From assembly GCA_009779895.1 (NCBI GenBank), contig WRBB01000002.1, positions 1-64,000 on the forward strand: DNA of 64,000 nucleotides, read 5' to 3'. Shown here in pieces: positions 44,401 to 52,726 of the stretch. Made by a program: the position numbers and the translations under genes. Position 1 is the first letter of the stretch. Each line of letters opens with the position of its first letter. This DNA comes from Lachnospiraceae bacterium. GTDB lineage: Bacteria; Bacillota; Clostridia; Lachnospirales; Lachnospiraceae. Under the pieces are notes generated by a model that saw only the letters and a program-made list of their open reading frames with translations, was not told the origin of the DNA and made no database searches.

Positions 44401-45193
44401 TACAGGGGCATTTACGTTCCCATTGACAGGTGTTACTTTGATACATGGGCAACAAGTGAGAATTCATGCAAGTGATGAGAGGGCAAGGAACATTCAGAGG
44501 CCGCAAGCACCATTTGTTCCATCAAATCCGCATGATTTATATGATATTATAAATAGTCCGATTCTGACAGGGAGTCCGAATCTGATGGGAACAGGTATAC
44601 CAAGAACAGCAGGTACACCAACCTTGAATGGGCAAGTTGTAAATGGAAATATTCAGTGGATAGATGATACACCGTTTCATGATGCGATTCTTCCAAGAGC
44701 AGTGATGCGCATGGTAGAGTATGCAGGTAGCATTACACTATCTGTTCCGGATGTGATTGATTTTGGTACTATGACCATTGGGCCGGGTGCCCGGTTTGGT
44801 GATCGCTTGCCCCATGATCCCATTTTGGTAACGGATAGTAGATTGGTGCGGGATGCTTGGCGGGTAGAAGCCATATTGGTGGATGAACCTTTGACGAATG
44901 TGGTTATGAACCACACATTACCAAATGGTTTGGTGCGTCGTCATGGAGACGGTGCGGGTGGATTTATGAGTAGTGTGATTACACCGCATACAGCAGTTGT
45001 ATTCCATAGTCACACACCACCACTGACAACACCACCACCGGGTGCCATCCTTGGAACAGAGATAGAGAATATTTCGGTATTTTGGAATAATACCAACAAT
45101 GGTTTGATGGTTGAAACCTTTGGTGAAATGGTAAGAGTTGGTACATATACTGCTGTGATTGAATGGAGTTTGATGGTGGGCGGCGCACCGTAA
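41492..45193 (+). CDS. Large WxL-type cell-surface protein with beta-helix region
   Basis: A 1233-residue exported protein. The signal segment is long and basic (MGMKRKQLVKKKRHRQIRKR, then a hydrophobic core to about residue 42), followed by three 7-residue acidic repeats (L-K/E-QEDL-D/E, residues 58-78), a long Asn/Gly-rich right-handed beta-helix-like region (about 95-780), an Ig-like module (about 930-1010), and a C-terminal WxL-like domain (about 1080-1233; VIDFGTM, DSRLVRDAW, YTAVIEWSL...AP). WxL domains attach proteins non-covalently to peptidoglycan and work with DUF916 partners, one of which is at 54255. Probable adhesin. AAAGGAA precedes ATG 41492. The last 45 residues are duplicated at the left edge of the window. 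Confidence 0.85.
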   Translation: MGMKRKQLVKKKRHRQIRKRLFGFMLVLLIVMGGIQTIASGSLISNDLELEIGIQVDLEQEDLDLKQEDLDLKQEDLEQIEADEVDLEPAYVPIAPHMATTVMNATQFRDAINDENITVINLGANFTVNYAGTVANPIPILNRSVQINGNGSVITVEGTNSLVTLGAVPLPATATLTLNNVRFNRTAAGVAYVFAGSETDTANWNIVLESNVLMGSGVMTTGTLRRTALTHGWTYEMIWRTGTNTNANELNRNGLVNAPNARLIVTGTGNHLGMRGTNGNANRHHLWVRHFEMMPGSSLSTTAANDVASSIRIDNNGTVDIRENATLNIWNTGSRAVTPSVTGSRTAWAPATSPAQSSGLIGTISRTTLHAGANVNIEASYHGFVSTAVGINANSPRFEMVDGAVMNLITNHARGVGFVVAPSLFPDTNYNPGGQTGYYRAQVSQNVSLTGQGTQLNIFSNNNSEQNGGSGFTIVGDNSLVTVEGGAVMRVYSARTTAVVNHGLGSIFRVGTGGTVFAIARNSARDFEAVFRFRQVGGMTFDINGGDVYIVAGPGQQSQGLRLYGGNNAVYVSNMGSLNVRHYGTGANYDATNPRGVALYYENGNINLDMADRFYLTDRYSQVDLFSQNGMGLSGASNAGAFTRITANPETIFTVSGNRSAATQSVFRGARLHFEMHRPMYFDFRNRGGGRVFTGTQATSQWIGADTDVAVWDRAPATFANAPVEAWSRINFNVGGVNLAGDITSIVAPGAVAGTVNSTDTPSFQARHNLMSPNYGRISANNATPRVDWLRIPTNADMRVFGHVSVQEGRPIHARSAWENEVWVEVVFRNPAGVEVYRAEGMTANRLMFDEMARDGLFEVVFAPGGTPQLLPEGYTVEVVHARRWSGGRTPYNLLNYHPARIPQDIHSNVERSRDVMPPRYVELPPSLDVIAPGSANITGVTDPYSVIRVSVNNAWIMDGGAPLTVQADSTGAFTFPLTGVTLIHGQQVRIHASDERARNIQRPQAPFVPSNPHDLYDIINSPILTGSPNLMGTGIPRTAGTPTLNGQVVNGNIQWIDDTPFHDAILPRAVMRMVEYAGSITLSVPDVIDFGTMTIGPGARFGDRLPHDPILVTDSRLVRDAWRVEAILVDEPLTNVVMNHTLPNGLVRRHGDGAGGFMSSVITPHTAVVFHSHTPPLTTPPPGAILGTEIENISVFWNNTNNGLMVETFGEMVRVGTYTAVIEWSLMVGGAP
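41663..41725 (+). repeat. Three tandem 21-bp repeats in the surface-protein gene
   Basis: Three units encode LEQEDLD, LKQEDLD and LKQEDLE near the mature N-terminus. Such acidic heptads may form a flexible or coiled spacer and can vary in number by slippage. Confidence 0.7.
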
Positions 45194-45311
45194 TTAGTAT
45201 GTAAGAAATATGTTTATACCGCAGTTTTGGAATTTTTGTAGCACATATACACCCCCTTTTACCCTATGCTATAGAAATTTCTTAACAATAGAGTTACAGT
45301 TTTACCCAAGC

Positions 45312-45331
45312 GTGAATACCCCAGTATTCAC
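45312..45331. promoter_or_regulatory. Perfect 8-bp palindrome upstream of the cohesin-protein gene
   Basis: GTGAATAC (45312-45319) and GTATTCAC (45324-45331) flank CCCA. No T run follows, so it is not a standard terminator; it may be an operator or RNA hairpin between the two surface-protein genes. No clear promoter elements were fixed in this 227-bp gap. Confidence 0.4.
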
Positions 45332-45420
45332 ATAGGGCTATTGTAGAATAATAAAAAAATTATTTTGTAATGGCCCCCTTTCCTTTTATGGAGAGAAATA
45401 AAAACAAAAGGAGAAAGTAG

Positions 45421-46614
45421 ATGTTAAAAAAAAGTAAGAGGGCTTTAAATGCCCGTGTATGTGGAATGATGGTAGCTTTGCTGATTGCTCTTAGTATGGT
45501 GCCTCAGTTTGTATGGGCTGAATATGATATGACAGAATATCAGTATGAGCAGATGGAATATGAGTATGCGGAATATGAGCATGTGGAATATGAGCATGCG
45601 GAATATGAGTATGTGGGATATGGGTATGTGAAATATGAGTATGTGAATGATGCGTACGTGGAAGATGACGTATATAGTGCAGGTCTGCCTAGTCTATATG
45701 AGGTAGAAATAGATTCGCATAAGGAAGCAGTTGCAATGTATAGTGATATGAATGAATTGGAGGATTCAGATACTGATCCATTGGCCTATCTGACAGCTTC
45801 AAATGTCAGTGGTACACCTGGTAGTTATGTAGAGATATCGGTTAATATTGATAGTGGTGTCTATGATATTGTACAAGCACAATATCGATTGATATTTGAT
45901 GGAGCGAGATTAGAGTTTATTGAAGCGAATGCGACAAGTTTCTTTCAAAATACTGCTATAAGTGACCCGGATTCCTTAGACCGATTATTAATATCACATA
46001 GACGAAGTGGTGCTGCTGCGGTTGCAAATAGTAATGCAGGAACAATCGTTGTGATACGTTTTCGGATTCGGGATGATGCGCCGGCCGGAGTTGTTCCGAT
46101 TACTTTTACACCAACCGGTTTTAGATTTACGTATGTTGTTTATCCTGATTTGAGAATTTCTGATGAGTTGTCCATGGATACATCTTTTATTGATGGTTCA
46201 GTGACGATTACAGAACCAGCAACCCAACCACCAACCCAACCGCCAACCCAAGCACCAACCCAGCCGCCAACCCAAGCACCAACCCAGCCGCCAACCCAAC
46301 CACCGACTCAGCCACCGACTCAACCGCCAACCCAACCGCCAACCCAACCACCGGTTGTGCCACCAACAGAAGGGGATCCTCCGGTGGGTACACCTGATGC
46401 ACCTCCGGCAGGAGATGCGCCTGCAGATAATCAAGGGAACGAAACGCAAGTTCAGGGTGAAAATAATCAAGTGAGCACCAATCAAGAGGCGAATCAAAGA
46501 AGAATGCCACAGACAGGTGATATGTTATTTGTTCTATGCTTACAAATAGTAATGGCATTGTCTTTGATTGTAATAGCAACGATATATTATATAAAGGCAA
46601 GAAAGTTGCGTTAG
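45421..46614 (+). CDS. Cell-wall-anchored cohesin-domain protein
   Basis: A 397-residue surface protein. Signal peptide (about residues 1-34, ending FVWA), a Tyr/Glu-rich region of five-residue repeats (EYEYA, EYEHV and variants; about 36-80), a cohesin-like beta domain (about 122-255; SNVSGTPGSYVEISVNIDSG, IVQAQYRLIFDGARLEFIEA), a proline spacer of 4-residue PTQP repeats (about 265-310), and a sorting signal MPQTGD with hydrophobic helix and KARKLR tail. MPQTG is an LPXTG variant, so sortase anchoring is likely. Cohesins bind dockerins; no dockerin protein is seen here. AAAGGAG precedes ATG 45421. Confidence 0.85.
   Translation: MLKKSKRALNARVCGMMVALLIALSMVPQFVWAEYDMTEYQYEQMEYEYAEYEHVEYEHAEYEYVGYGYVKYEYVNDAYVEDDVYSAGLPSLYEVEIDSHKEAVAMYSDMNELEDSDTDPLAYLTASNVSGTPGSYVEISVNIDSGVYDIVQAQYRLIFDGARLEFIEANATSFFQNTAISDPDSLDRLLISHRRSGAAAVANSNAGTIVVIRFRIRDDAPAGVVPITFTPTGFRFTYVVYPDLRISDELSMDTSFIDGSVTITEPATQPPTQPPTQAPTQPPTQAPTQPPTQPPTQPPTQPPTQPPTQPPVVPPTEGDPPVGTPDAPPAGDAPADNQGNETQVQGENNQVSTNQEANQRRMPQTGDMLFVLCLQIVMALSLIVIATIYYIKARKLR
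45535..45660 (+). repeat. 15-bp tandem repeats (Tyr/Glu-rich)
   Basis: About eight degenerate 15-bp units of the form GAATATGAGYATGYG encode EYEYV-like pentapeptides at the mature N-terminus of the cohesin protein. Confidence 0.7.
46219..46352 (+). repeat. 12-bp tandem repeats (PTQP spacer)
   Basis: Eleven or so units of the form CARCCRCCAACC encode a PTQP wall-spanning spacer before the sorting signal. Unit number is likely to vary between strains. Confidence 0.75.
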
Positions 46615-46659
46615 AAAATGAACTGAAAGTGAACCAGGAATGGAGAGAGAAGAAGCGTT

Positions 46660-47064
46660 ATGCAGATAAATCCATATGTATCGTTTAATGGAAATTGTGC
46701 TGAAGCAGTTGCACTTTATGAAAAAGCATTTAAAATAAAAGCCAAAGTCATACAATATAAAGATGCACCGAAAGAGGTAAGTAGATTGGCACCTGAAAAC
46801 TTTATTTATCATGCTCAGCTTAGAATCAATGATGACATCATTGTGTTGCAAGATGTATTGCCACAGTATGCAACCCAGATAGGCAATAATGTTATGATTA
46901 CTTTGTATGTAGATGAATATGATACAGTAACAGCCCGGGAGATTTTTCGTGTTCTCAAAGAAGATGGTGAGATAGAGGGGAAAGCTGAGCAGTGTTTGTG
47001 GACAAAGTGTATTGGACGATTGACAGATCGTTTTGGTGTTAGTTGGAATATATGTAAATGCTAG
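46660..47064 (+). CDS. VOC/PhnB-like small protein (copy 2)
   Basis: A 134-residue VOC-superfamily protein closely similar along its whole length to the one at 155-559; both start MQI-x-PY-x-SFNGNCAEAVALYEKAFK and end in DRFG...WNIC-x-C. Function is unknown beyond the fold. GGAGAGAGAAG precedes ATG 46660. It follows the cohesin gene by 45 nt, whereas copy 1 directly follows a WxL-type gene; the cohesin gene thus sits between the two parts of the duplicated module here. Confidence 0.82.
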   Translation: MQINPYVSFNGNCAEAVALYEKAFKIKAKVIQYKDAPKEVSRLAPENFIYHAQLRINDDIIVLQDVLPQYATQIGNNVMITLYVDEYDTVTAREIFRVLKEDGEIEGKAEQCLWTKCIGRLTDRFGVSWNICKC

Positions 47065-47105
47065 GTCTATTAGTTGTTTTGTTTCTTCGGCAAGGGGTAT
47101 TTTGT

Positions 47106-47139
47106 GGGAAAGTCATGCGGTGCAAGGCTTTCCCTTTTT
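47106..47139 (+). terminator. Terminator after the second VOC gene
   Basis: GGGAAAG (47106-47112) and CTTTCCC (47128-47134) form a 7-bp stem with a 15-nt loop, followed by TTTTT. Confidence 0.75.
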
Positions 47140-47347
47140 GATATGAAAGAACTATGCGCCCTTATGGAGTATGACGAAAGGATATGTGAGTGTATTTTTT
47201 GCCAATTAGCTTTCGAAAAGTGGGTTTACCTCCGATGCTCAAGAATTTGTCGATGAGCAAAATCATATAATACTGGTTGCATTTAATGAGATGTTCGAGT
47301 AGTATAGAAATAAACTTTATTTGTTAGTATAAGGGAGGGGCGTTGAA

Positions 47348-49543
47348 ATGAAATTGTGGTATGAACAACCTGCTCAGAAATGGTCAGAAGCCTTACCAAT
47401 CGGAAACGGTACATTAGGAGGCATGGTTTTTGGTGGGGTAAAAAGAGAACGAATCCAGCTGAATGAAGAGACCATTTGGGGTGGCCGTTTTTTAGATCGG
47501 CATAATCCAAATGCAAAAGAAAATTTACCTAAAATCAGGGAATTGTTACAGGCGGGTAAGATAGCGCAAGCAGAGCAACTGGCAGTCTACGCATTATCTG
47601 GTACGCCTCATTCCCAAAGACCTTATTTGACAGCAGGGGATTTGCATCTCAATTTTGTTCATGGGGAACATGCGTTTACAGAATACAAAAGAACATTGAA
47701 TTTAGCGGAAGGAATTGCGACGGTTGCATATCAAATAAGAAAGACGAAATTTACCAGAGAAATATTTTCTTCGTTTCCGGCAGGTGTTTTGGTGATTCGT
47801 TTGCAGGCTGAGGGCGAGGAAAAGCTGAATTTTGATTGCCATTTGGATCGGCTCCATAATTGGAGCAATGAAACAAAAGCGGTGGGAAATGATACCATTG
47901 TTTTATATGGAGATACGGGGGAAGATGCAGTTTTATTTTCTACCGGTTTAAAATGCAAAAGTGATGGGCATATAGAGGTAATTGGAAATCATTTAGTGGT
48001 TCAGGGTGCAAGTCATGCAACCTTATGTTTAAAGATTACAACCAGTTTTCGCCATAGTAAAAATTATGTTGATGCAATGCAAAATGGTTTAAATGCTTGT
48101 ATGGCCCTTAGTTATTCTGATATAAAAAAGGGTCATTTGATGGATTATCAGGAGCTATTTCATCGAGTAGAGATAAATTTAGGAAACAACAAAGCTTTGG
48201 AAGATATTCCAACAGACTTGCGATTAAAGAAACTGGCAGAGGATAAAACATATGAGGATCCTGCTTTATTTGCATTGTATTATCAATATGGACGGTATCT
48301 TCTCATATCTTCAAGCCGTGCGGGAAGTTTGCCCATTAACTTACAGGGTATTTGGAATGATAGCCTAACGCCCAGTTGGGATAGTAAATATACTATAAAT
48401 ATTAACACCGAAATGAATTATTGGCCGGCGGGATCCGCTCGATTGACGGAATGTGAGCAACCGTTTTTTGACCATTTAAAACGCATGAAAGAAAATGGCA
48501 AAAAAACCGCAGAAGTGATGTATGGTTGCAGAGGTTCCGTTGCCCATCATAATACGGATATTTATGCTGACACTGCGCCCCAAGACATTTATATTCCAGC
48601 TACTTATTGGGTGTTGGGGCAAGCTTGGATGGCGACCCATATTTGGAATCATTTTTTGTTTACAAAAAACAAGCAGTTTTTAGAAGAGCACTTTGATATT
48701 TTAGAGCAAAATGTATTGTTTTTTCAGGATTTTTTAATAGGAAATGAAAAGGGAGAGTTGATAATAAGTCCCTCCGTTTCCCCTGAAAACACCTATATTT
48801 TACCAAATGGAGAAAAGGGATGCCTATGTGAGGGTTGTATAAGTGATGCTCAGATTTTAAGGGAGTTGTTATTGGGATACATTGGTGCATGTGAGGTATT
48901 GTCTGTTGGAGAAGACAATATAAAACGAGCCAAAGTACTTATGGATAAGTTGCCTAAAAATAAAATCGGAAAACAGGGGCAGCTTTTGGAGTGGCTGGAA
49001 GAGTATGAAGAGGAAGAACCCGGACACCGTCACATTTCTCATTTGTATGGTGTTTATCCGGGCACAACAATTTCTTGGGAGCAGACACCGGATTTTATGA
49101 TGGCAGCGCGAAAAACCCTAGAGCGTCGGTTAGCGCACGGAGGAGGTCATACGGGATGGTCCAGAGCTTGGATTATTATTTTTTGGGCAAAGTTTTTAGC
49201 AGGTGATATGGCATATGATAATTTCAAGGCACTTTTAACAGATAGCACATTTCCAAATATGATGGATAACCATCCTCTGGAAAATGGCTTTGTTTTCCAG
49301 ATTGACGGTAATCTAGGAGCAACAGCCGGACTGGCAGAGATGTTAGTGCAGGAAAGTGAAACAAGCATCCACTTGTTACCGGCATTACCCAAAGCTTGGA
49401 ATACAGGTGAGGTGAAAGGTCTGGGATTAAAAGGGCAAGGGATTTTGAATATGAAATGGCAAGACGGAAAAATACTACATTACGAAATCTTAGGCGGAAA
49501 TCAAGAAAAGGAGATACGAATCAATGAAAAAGCAAGCGTTTAG
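47348..49543 (+). CDS. Glycoside hydrolase family 95 (alpha-L-fucosidase-like)
   Basis: A 731-residue GH95 enzyme. Family motifs are LWYEQPAQKWSEALPIGNG at the start, GGMVFGGV, LNEETIWGG, an (alpha/alpha)6 core with NINTEMNYWPAG and HHNTDIY, RHISHLYGVYPG, HGGGHTGWSRAW and DGNLGATAGLAEML. GH95 members are inverting 1,2-alpha-L-fucosidases or alpha-L-galactosidases. No signal peptide is seen, so it probably acts in the cytoplasm on imported oligosaccharides. GGGAGGGG precedes ATG 47348. It overlaps the next gene by 20 nt, forming an operon with the GH43 enzyme. Confidence 0.92.
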   Translation: MKLWYEQPAQKWSEALPIGNGTLGGMVFGGVKRERIQLNEETIWGGRFLDRHNPNAKENLPKIRELLQAGKIAQAEQLAVYALSGTPHSQRPYLTAGDLHLNFVHGEHAFTEYKRTLNLAEGIATVAYQIRKTKFTREIFSSFPAGVLVIRLQAEGEEKLNFDCHLDRLHNWSNETKAVGNDTIVLYGDTGEDAVLFSTGLKCKSDGHIEVIGNHLVVQGASHATLCLKITTSFRHSKNYVDAMQNGLNACMALSYSDIKKGHLMDYQELFHRVEINLGNNKALEDIPTDLRLKKLAEDKTYEDPALFALYYQYGRYLLISSSRAGSLPINLQGIWNDSLTPSWDSKYTININTEMNYWPAGSARLTECEQPFFDHLKRMKENGKKTAEVMYGCRGSVAHHNTDIYADTAPQDIYIPATYWVLGQAWMATHIWNHFLFTKNKQFLEEHFDILEQNVLFFQDFLIGNEKGELIISPSVSPENTYILPNGEKGCLCEGCISDAQILRELLLGYIGACEVLSVGEDNIKRAKVLMDKLPKNKIGKQGQLLEWLEEYEEEEPGHRHISHLYGVYPGTTISWEQTPDFMMAARKTLERRLAHGGGHTGWSRAWIIIFWAKFLAGDMAYDNFKALLTDSTFPNMMDNHPLENGFVFQIDGNLGATAGLAEMLVQESETSIHLLPALPKAWNTGEVKGLGLKGQGILNMKWQDGKILHYEILGGNQEKEIRINEKASV

Positions 49544-50948
49544 TTCTTACTTACCATCCTGGGAATATATTCCGGATGGGGAGCCCCATGTTTTTGAGGG
49601 GAGAGTCTATGTGTATGGTTCCCATGACCGATTTAATGGTTATGCTTATTGTTTGAATGACTATATTTGTTATTCTGCGCCGATAGATGATTTAAGTGAT
49701 TGGCGTTATGAGGGTGTGATTTACGAGACAGAAGCAGACCCTTTAAACAGAGAAAGGTATATGTGTTTATATGCGCCGGATGTTACCCAAGGGCCGGATG
49801 GACGTTATTATATGTATTATGTGTTAGATGGCGTTTTGATTGTTTCGGTAGCGGTTTGTGATACTCCGGCCGGTGCATATGCATTTTATGGATATGTGCA
49901 TTATGCGGATGGAACACGTCTAGGTGAACGTTTCGGTGATGAGCCTCAATTTGATCCCGCTGTCATAACAGAGGGAGAGACCACTTATCTTTATACAGGC
50001 TTTGCAGCGAAAGGTGACAAATCCCGAAGTGGTGCCATGGTGACCGTGTTGGCAGCAGATATGTTGACCATTGTTGAAGCACCGGTGTTTGTTGTACCCA
50101 GTCATGCATATGGTGCCGGTACTTGCTTTGCGGGTCACGAATTTTTTGAAGCCTCCTCTATTCGTAAGAAGGGTGACACCTATTATTTTGTATATTCTTC
50201 GTCATTAATGCATGAACTTTGTTATGCAACCAGTAAAAGCCCAACCAAAGACTTTGTTTATGGTGGTGTGATTGTGAGTAATTGTGATATGCATATTGAT
50301 ACCTATAAACCGGCTGAAATGAAAACCTATTATGGTGGGAATAATCACGGTGGCATGGTGGAGGTAAATGGGCAATGGTATATTTTTTATCATCGTCATA
50401 CCAATGGCACGAATTTTAGTAGACAAACCTGTGCCCAGCCCATAGAGATTTTAGCGGATGGAAGTATCCCGCAAGTAGAGCTAACTTCCTGTGGTTTAAA
50501 TGGTGGCCCTTTGCTTGGTCGTTTTGAATATCCCACTTATATTGCGTGCAATTTATTTTCCAAAACGGTTGACAACAACCATCCAACACATCATGAATCA
50601 TGGATGGATGGAGATTTTGCTAAGATTACCCAAGATGGCAGAGATGGAGATGAGGAAGTCGGTTACATTGCAAATATGCGGGATGGAACCGTTGCCGGTT
50701 TTAAATATTTCGAATGCAAAAATGTAAAGAAAATCAAGATTAGAACTCGTGCTTACGCAAGAGGATTTATGGAGGTGAAACTCGCTTGGGATGGTGAAAC
50801 ATTGGCAAAAATTCCCATTGCATATGCCAATATTTGGACAGTCGGCGTAGCGGATATTTGTATCCCTGATGGGGTCTGGCCATTGTACTTTGAGTTCAAA
50901 GGAGAGGGTGGCGTCAGCTTTGCTTCTTTTGCGCTTCAAAACGGGTAA
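49524..50948 (+). CDS. Glycoside hydrolase family 43 protein
   Basis: A 474-residue five-bladed beta-propeller enzyme of the GH43 type (arabinofuranosidase/xylosidase-like). The first blade holds DGEPHVF with the likely general base, YAPDVTQGPDGRYYMYY carries the pKa-modulating Asp, and FFEASSIRKKGDTYYFVYSS the probable catalytic Glu; YGGNNHGGMVEVNGQWYIFYH is the last propeller signature. The C-terminal about 110 residues look like a carbohydrate-binding beta-sandwich. No signal peptide is seen. AGGAG at 49508-49512 precedes ATG 49524, inside the end of the GH95 gene. Sugar specificity cannot be settled by eye. Confidence 0.88.
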   Translation: MKKQAFSSYLPSWEYIPDGEPHVFEGRVYVYGSHDRFNGYAYCLNDYICYSAPIDDLSDWRYEGVIYETEADPLNRERYMCLYAPDVTQGPDGRYYMYYVLDGVLIVSVAVCDTPAGAYAFYGYVHYADGTRLGERFGDEPQFDPAVITEGETTYLYTGFAAKGDKSRSGAMVTVLAADMLTIVEAPVFVVPSHAYGAGTCFAGHEFFEASSIRKKGDTYYFVYSSSLMHELCYATSKSPTKDFVYGGVIVSNCDMHIDTYKPAEMKTYYGGNNHGGMVEVNGQWYIFYHRHTNGTNFSRQTCAQPIEILADGSIPQVELTSCGLNGGPLLGRFEYPTYIACNLFSKTVDNNHPTHHESWMDGDFAKITQDGRDGDEEVGYIANMRDGTVAGFKYFECKNVKKIKIRTRAYARGFMEVKLAWDGETLAKIPIAYANIWTVGVADICIPDGVWPLYFEFKGEGGVSFASFALQNG

Positions 50949-51019
50949 ATTGTTCAACTTATTCGCGTCGCAGAAAGTTCAACTGCAATGTTGTGGTATT
51001 ATACATTTCTTGTGGTTTT

Positions 51020-51976
51020 CTACACCGTGGTTTCAAATTCTATCTCATCTCGCAATGGTATGCCTTCCTCGCCAATCAGCGGTATGGAGGGCTTTATTTG
51101 CCTTGCTGCATCCATCGCACCGAGTCGCACCTCACGAATCGCAAACCCGCATCGTTGATAAAACCGAAAGGCGTGTGTGTTGTCGTTACTGGTTTGAACG
51201 ATGACTTTATTTATGCTATTTTCTTTGGCGGCCTGCTTTACACGTTCAATGAGCGTGGAAGCGATGCCAATGTTCTGCGTCATACTTTCAAGTACCATAA
51301 TTTCACATACGCCACTGTGGAACTCGTACAATAAATATCCGAGGACTTCATTACCACAAACCGCCGCAAACCCCGGCATGGTTCGTGAATCCCACAGCTT
51401 GCCGTTAATCGCCAAGTATGGTGCGCCCCAAGTTGCATCAAGGATGGGCTGTATTTTTCGGCGGATGTCATCATCAATCGGGCAGATTTCGTATTTTTGT
51501 GAGTCGAGTGTTTTCAAAAAGAAAATGCAACGCTCTGTTTCCTTATAGCCGATTCGCTTATGAAAGTTGTAGCTGTCAGTGTTGTCGAGTAGACAATCGC
51601 TCGCCATTTCGCGGCAGCTGTTCTGTGCCGCCCAGCCCTCGGTGATTTTAACAAGCTCGGCGGCAACTCCAATTTTACGGTATTCTGGCAGAACATATAT
51701 TGCTTCAAGGTAGCCTGTCAATCCATCGTTCGCGCCGTTCACATATTCGCGGCGAAGTGCGCCATGTGACACGCCGACAGCCTTCTCGCCGTCAAACGCG
51801 AGAAAGAACACTTGGGTTGTGTCTGTGAGCATTTGCTCATTTCCGGTTAGCAGTTCGTCGCGTGACAAATCCGGGGCTTGTCTTTCGGCGTTGTAAAGCA
51901 GGAACAACAAGTCGGTCATTACGTCTATATCGGATTTTGTGGCTTTTCTGTAGGTGTAATTCTTTTCAAACCTCAT
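51020..51976 (-). CDS. Tandem GNAT acetyltransferase; N-half resembles aminoglycoside 6'-acetyltransferase
   Basis: A 318-residue protein with two GNAT domains. The N-terminal domain (about 1-150) has the AAC(6')-I pattern: REYVNGANDGLTGYLEAIYV, PEYRKIGVAAELVK, EGWAAQNSCREMASDCLLDN, and FHKRIGYKETERCIFFLK. The C-terminal domain (about 165-290) has its own acetyl-CoA loop, QNIGIASTL, and FRFYQRCGF. Resistance activity is possible but not shown. It overlaps the PNPOx-like gene by 11 nt. The pair looks richer in G+C and different in codon use from its neighbours and runs against the flanking glycosidase genes, suggesting transfer. Confidence 0.8.
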   Translation of the reverse strand: MRFEKNYTYRKATKSDIDVMTDLLFLLYNAERQAPDLSRDELLTGNEQMLTDTTQVFFLAFDGEKAVGVSHGALRREYVNGANDGLTGYLEAIYVLPEYRKIGVAAELVKITEGWAAQNSCREMASDCLLDNTDSYNFHKRIGYKETERCIFFLKTLDSQKYEICPIDDDIRRKIQPILDATWGAPYLAINGKLWDSRTMPGFAAVCGNEVLGYLLYEFHSGVCEIMVLESMTQNIGIASTLIERVKQAAKENSINKVIVQTSNDNTHAFRFYQRCGFAIREVRLGAMDAARQIKPSIPLIGEEGIPLRDEIEFETTV

Positions 51977-52424
51977 GTTCGTTTACCTTAAAATCCTCTA
52001 ACTTAAAATTTGCATAAAATCGCCCGGATTTCGGCGTGAATTTAATTAAGCAATAATCGGGGTCGGTGTACGATTGCTCATCGTAGGCAGCCTTATATTT
52101 GTTCTCCCAAAACTTCTCTTTGAGCGCCATATCAGTCACGATTTCCATATCGCCTTTGAGGTAGCAGCCTTTCCAAACAAAAATCAACTTGCGGCTGTAG
52201 AAATAGACGCTTGCTTTTGGATTTTTGCTTATCGCCTTAGCGAATTTTGATGATGTATTAGTGGCGAAGTATAGCTCGCCAAGCGACTCCCTATGCTTGC
52301 CGGGGACTACTGCTTTTGTCATTGGACAGCCGTCCTCGCCGACACAGGACAGGATGAATGTATTGACTTTTTTGTGCAGCCGTTCGGCTTTTTCTTTTGG
52401 TGTCATCGTTATATTTCGGCTCAT
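51966..52424 (-). CDS. Pyridoxamine 5'-phosphate oxidase-like (FMN-binding) protein
   Basis: A 152-residue split-barrel flavoprotein of the PNPOx-like class. The pattern includes AVVPGKHRESLGELYFATNT, SKFAKAISKNPKASVYFY, KGCYLKGDMEIVTD, and LIKFTPKSGRFY. Such proteins bind FMN or F420 and reduce varied substrates; the role is not known. GAGGAAG precedes the ATG at 52424. It is the first gene of the two-gene minus-strand unit with the tandem GNAT protein. Confidence 0.85.
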   Translation of the reverse strand: MSRNITMTPKEKAERLHKKVNTFILSCVGEDGCPMTKAVVPGKHRESLGELYFATNTSSKFAKAISKNPKASVYFYSRKLIFVWKGCYLKGDMEIVTDMALKEKFWENKYKAAYDEQSYTDPDYCLIKFTPKSGRFYANFKLEDFKVNEHEV

Positions 52425-52545
52425 AATTACAACTTCCTCTCAAGGTACACTTTGTCTTTCATGATGACATTGTACCAAATCGCTGACGCGATGGCTAGTA
52501 TAACGTTTCCTTTTGTTTACCATTTCTTAAAATAGATAAAAAAAT

Positions 52546-52625
52546 GTAGCGGTTTTTACATATATGTTGTATTGTTAAGTTCTCACGTTTCAATAAACTA
52601 ACACTTATAATAGAAAAACTGCTAC
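52546..52625. repeat. Inverted repeat upstream of the GH29 gene
   Basis: 12-bp arms at 52546-52557 (GTAGCGGTTTTT) and 52614-52625 (AAAAACTGCTAC) match at 11 positions, 56 nt apart, with TATAAT at 52606-52611 between them. It lies in a 302-bp gap with no gene and may be a paired operator or a tiny element remnant. Confidence 0.45.
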
Positions 52626-52726
52626 GATGATTAGTTTAACACGATTAAAAAAACTTAACAATTACATATTCTTAAAAGGAGTAAAAGTAAATATTTGATT
52701 TCAAGAGAAGAAGGAGCAATGAAAAC

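Noticed and set aside
46219-46352. Regular repeats considered as a CRISPR array
   Set aside because: The units are 12 bp, in frame and without spacers; they encode the PTQP proline spacer.
47074-47256. Reading frame of 60 codons after the second VOC gene
   Set aside because: It spans the terminator at 47106-47139, has no ribosome site, and the protein has no recognisable pattern.
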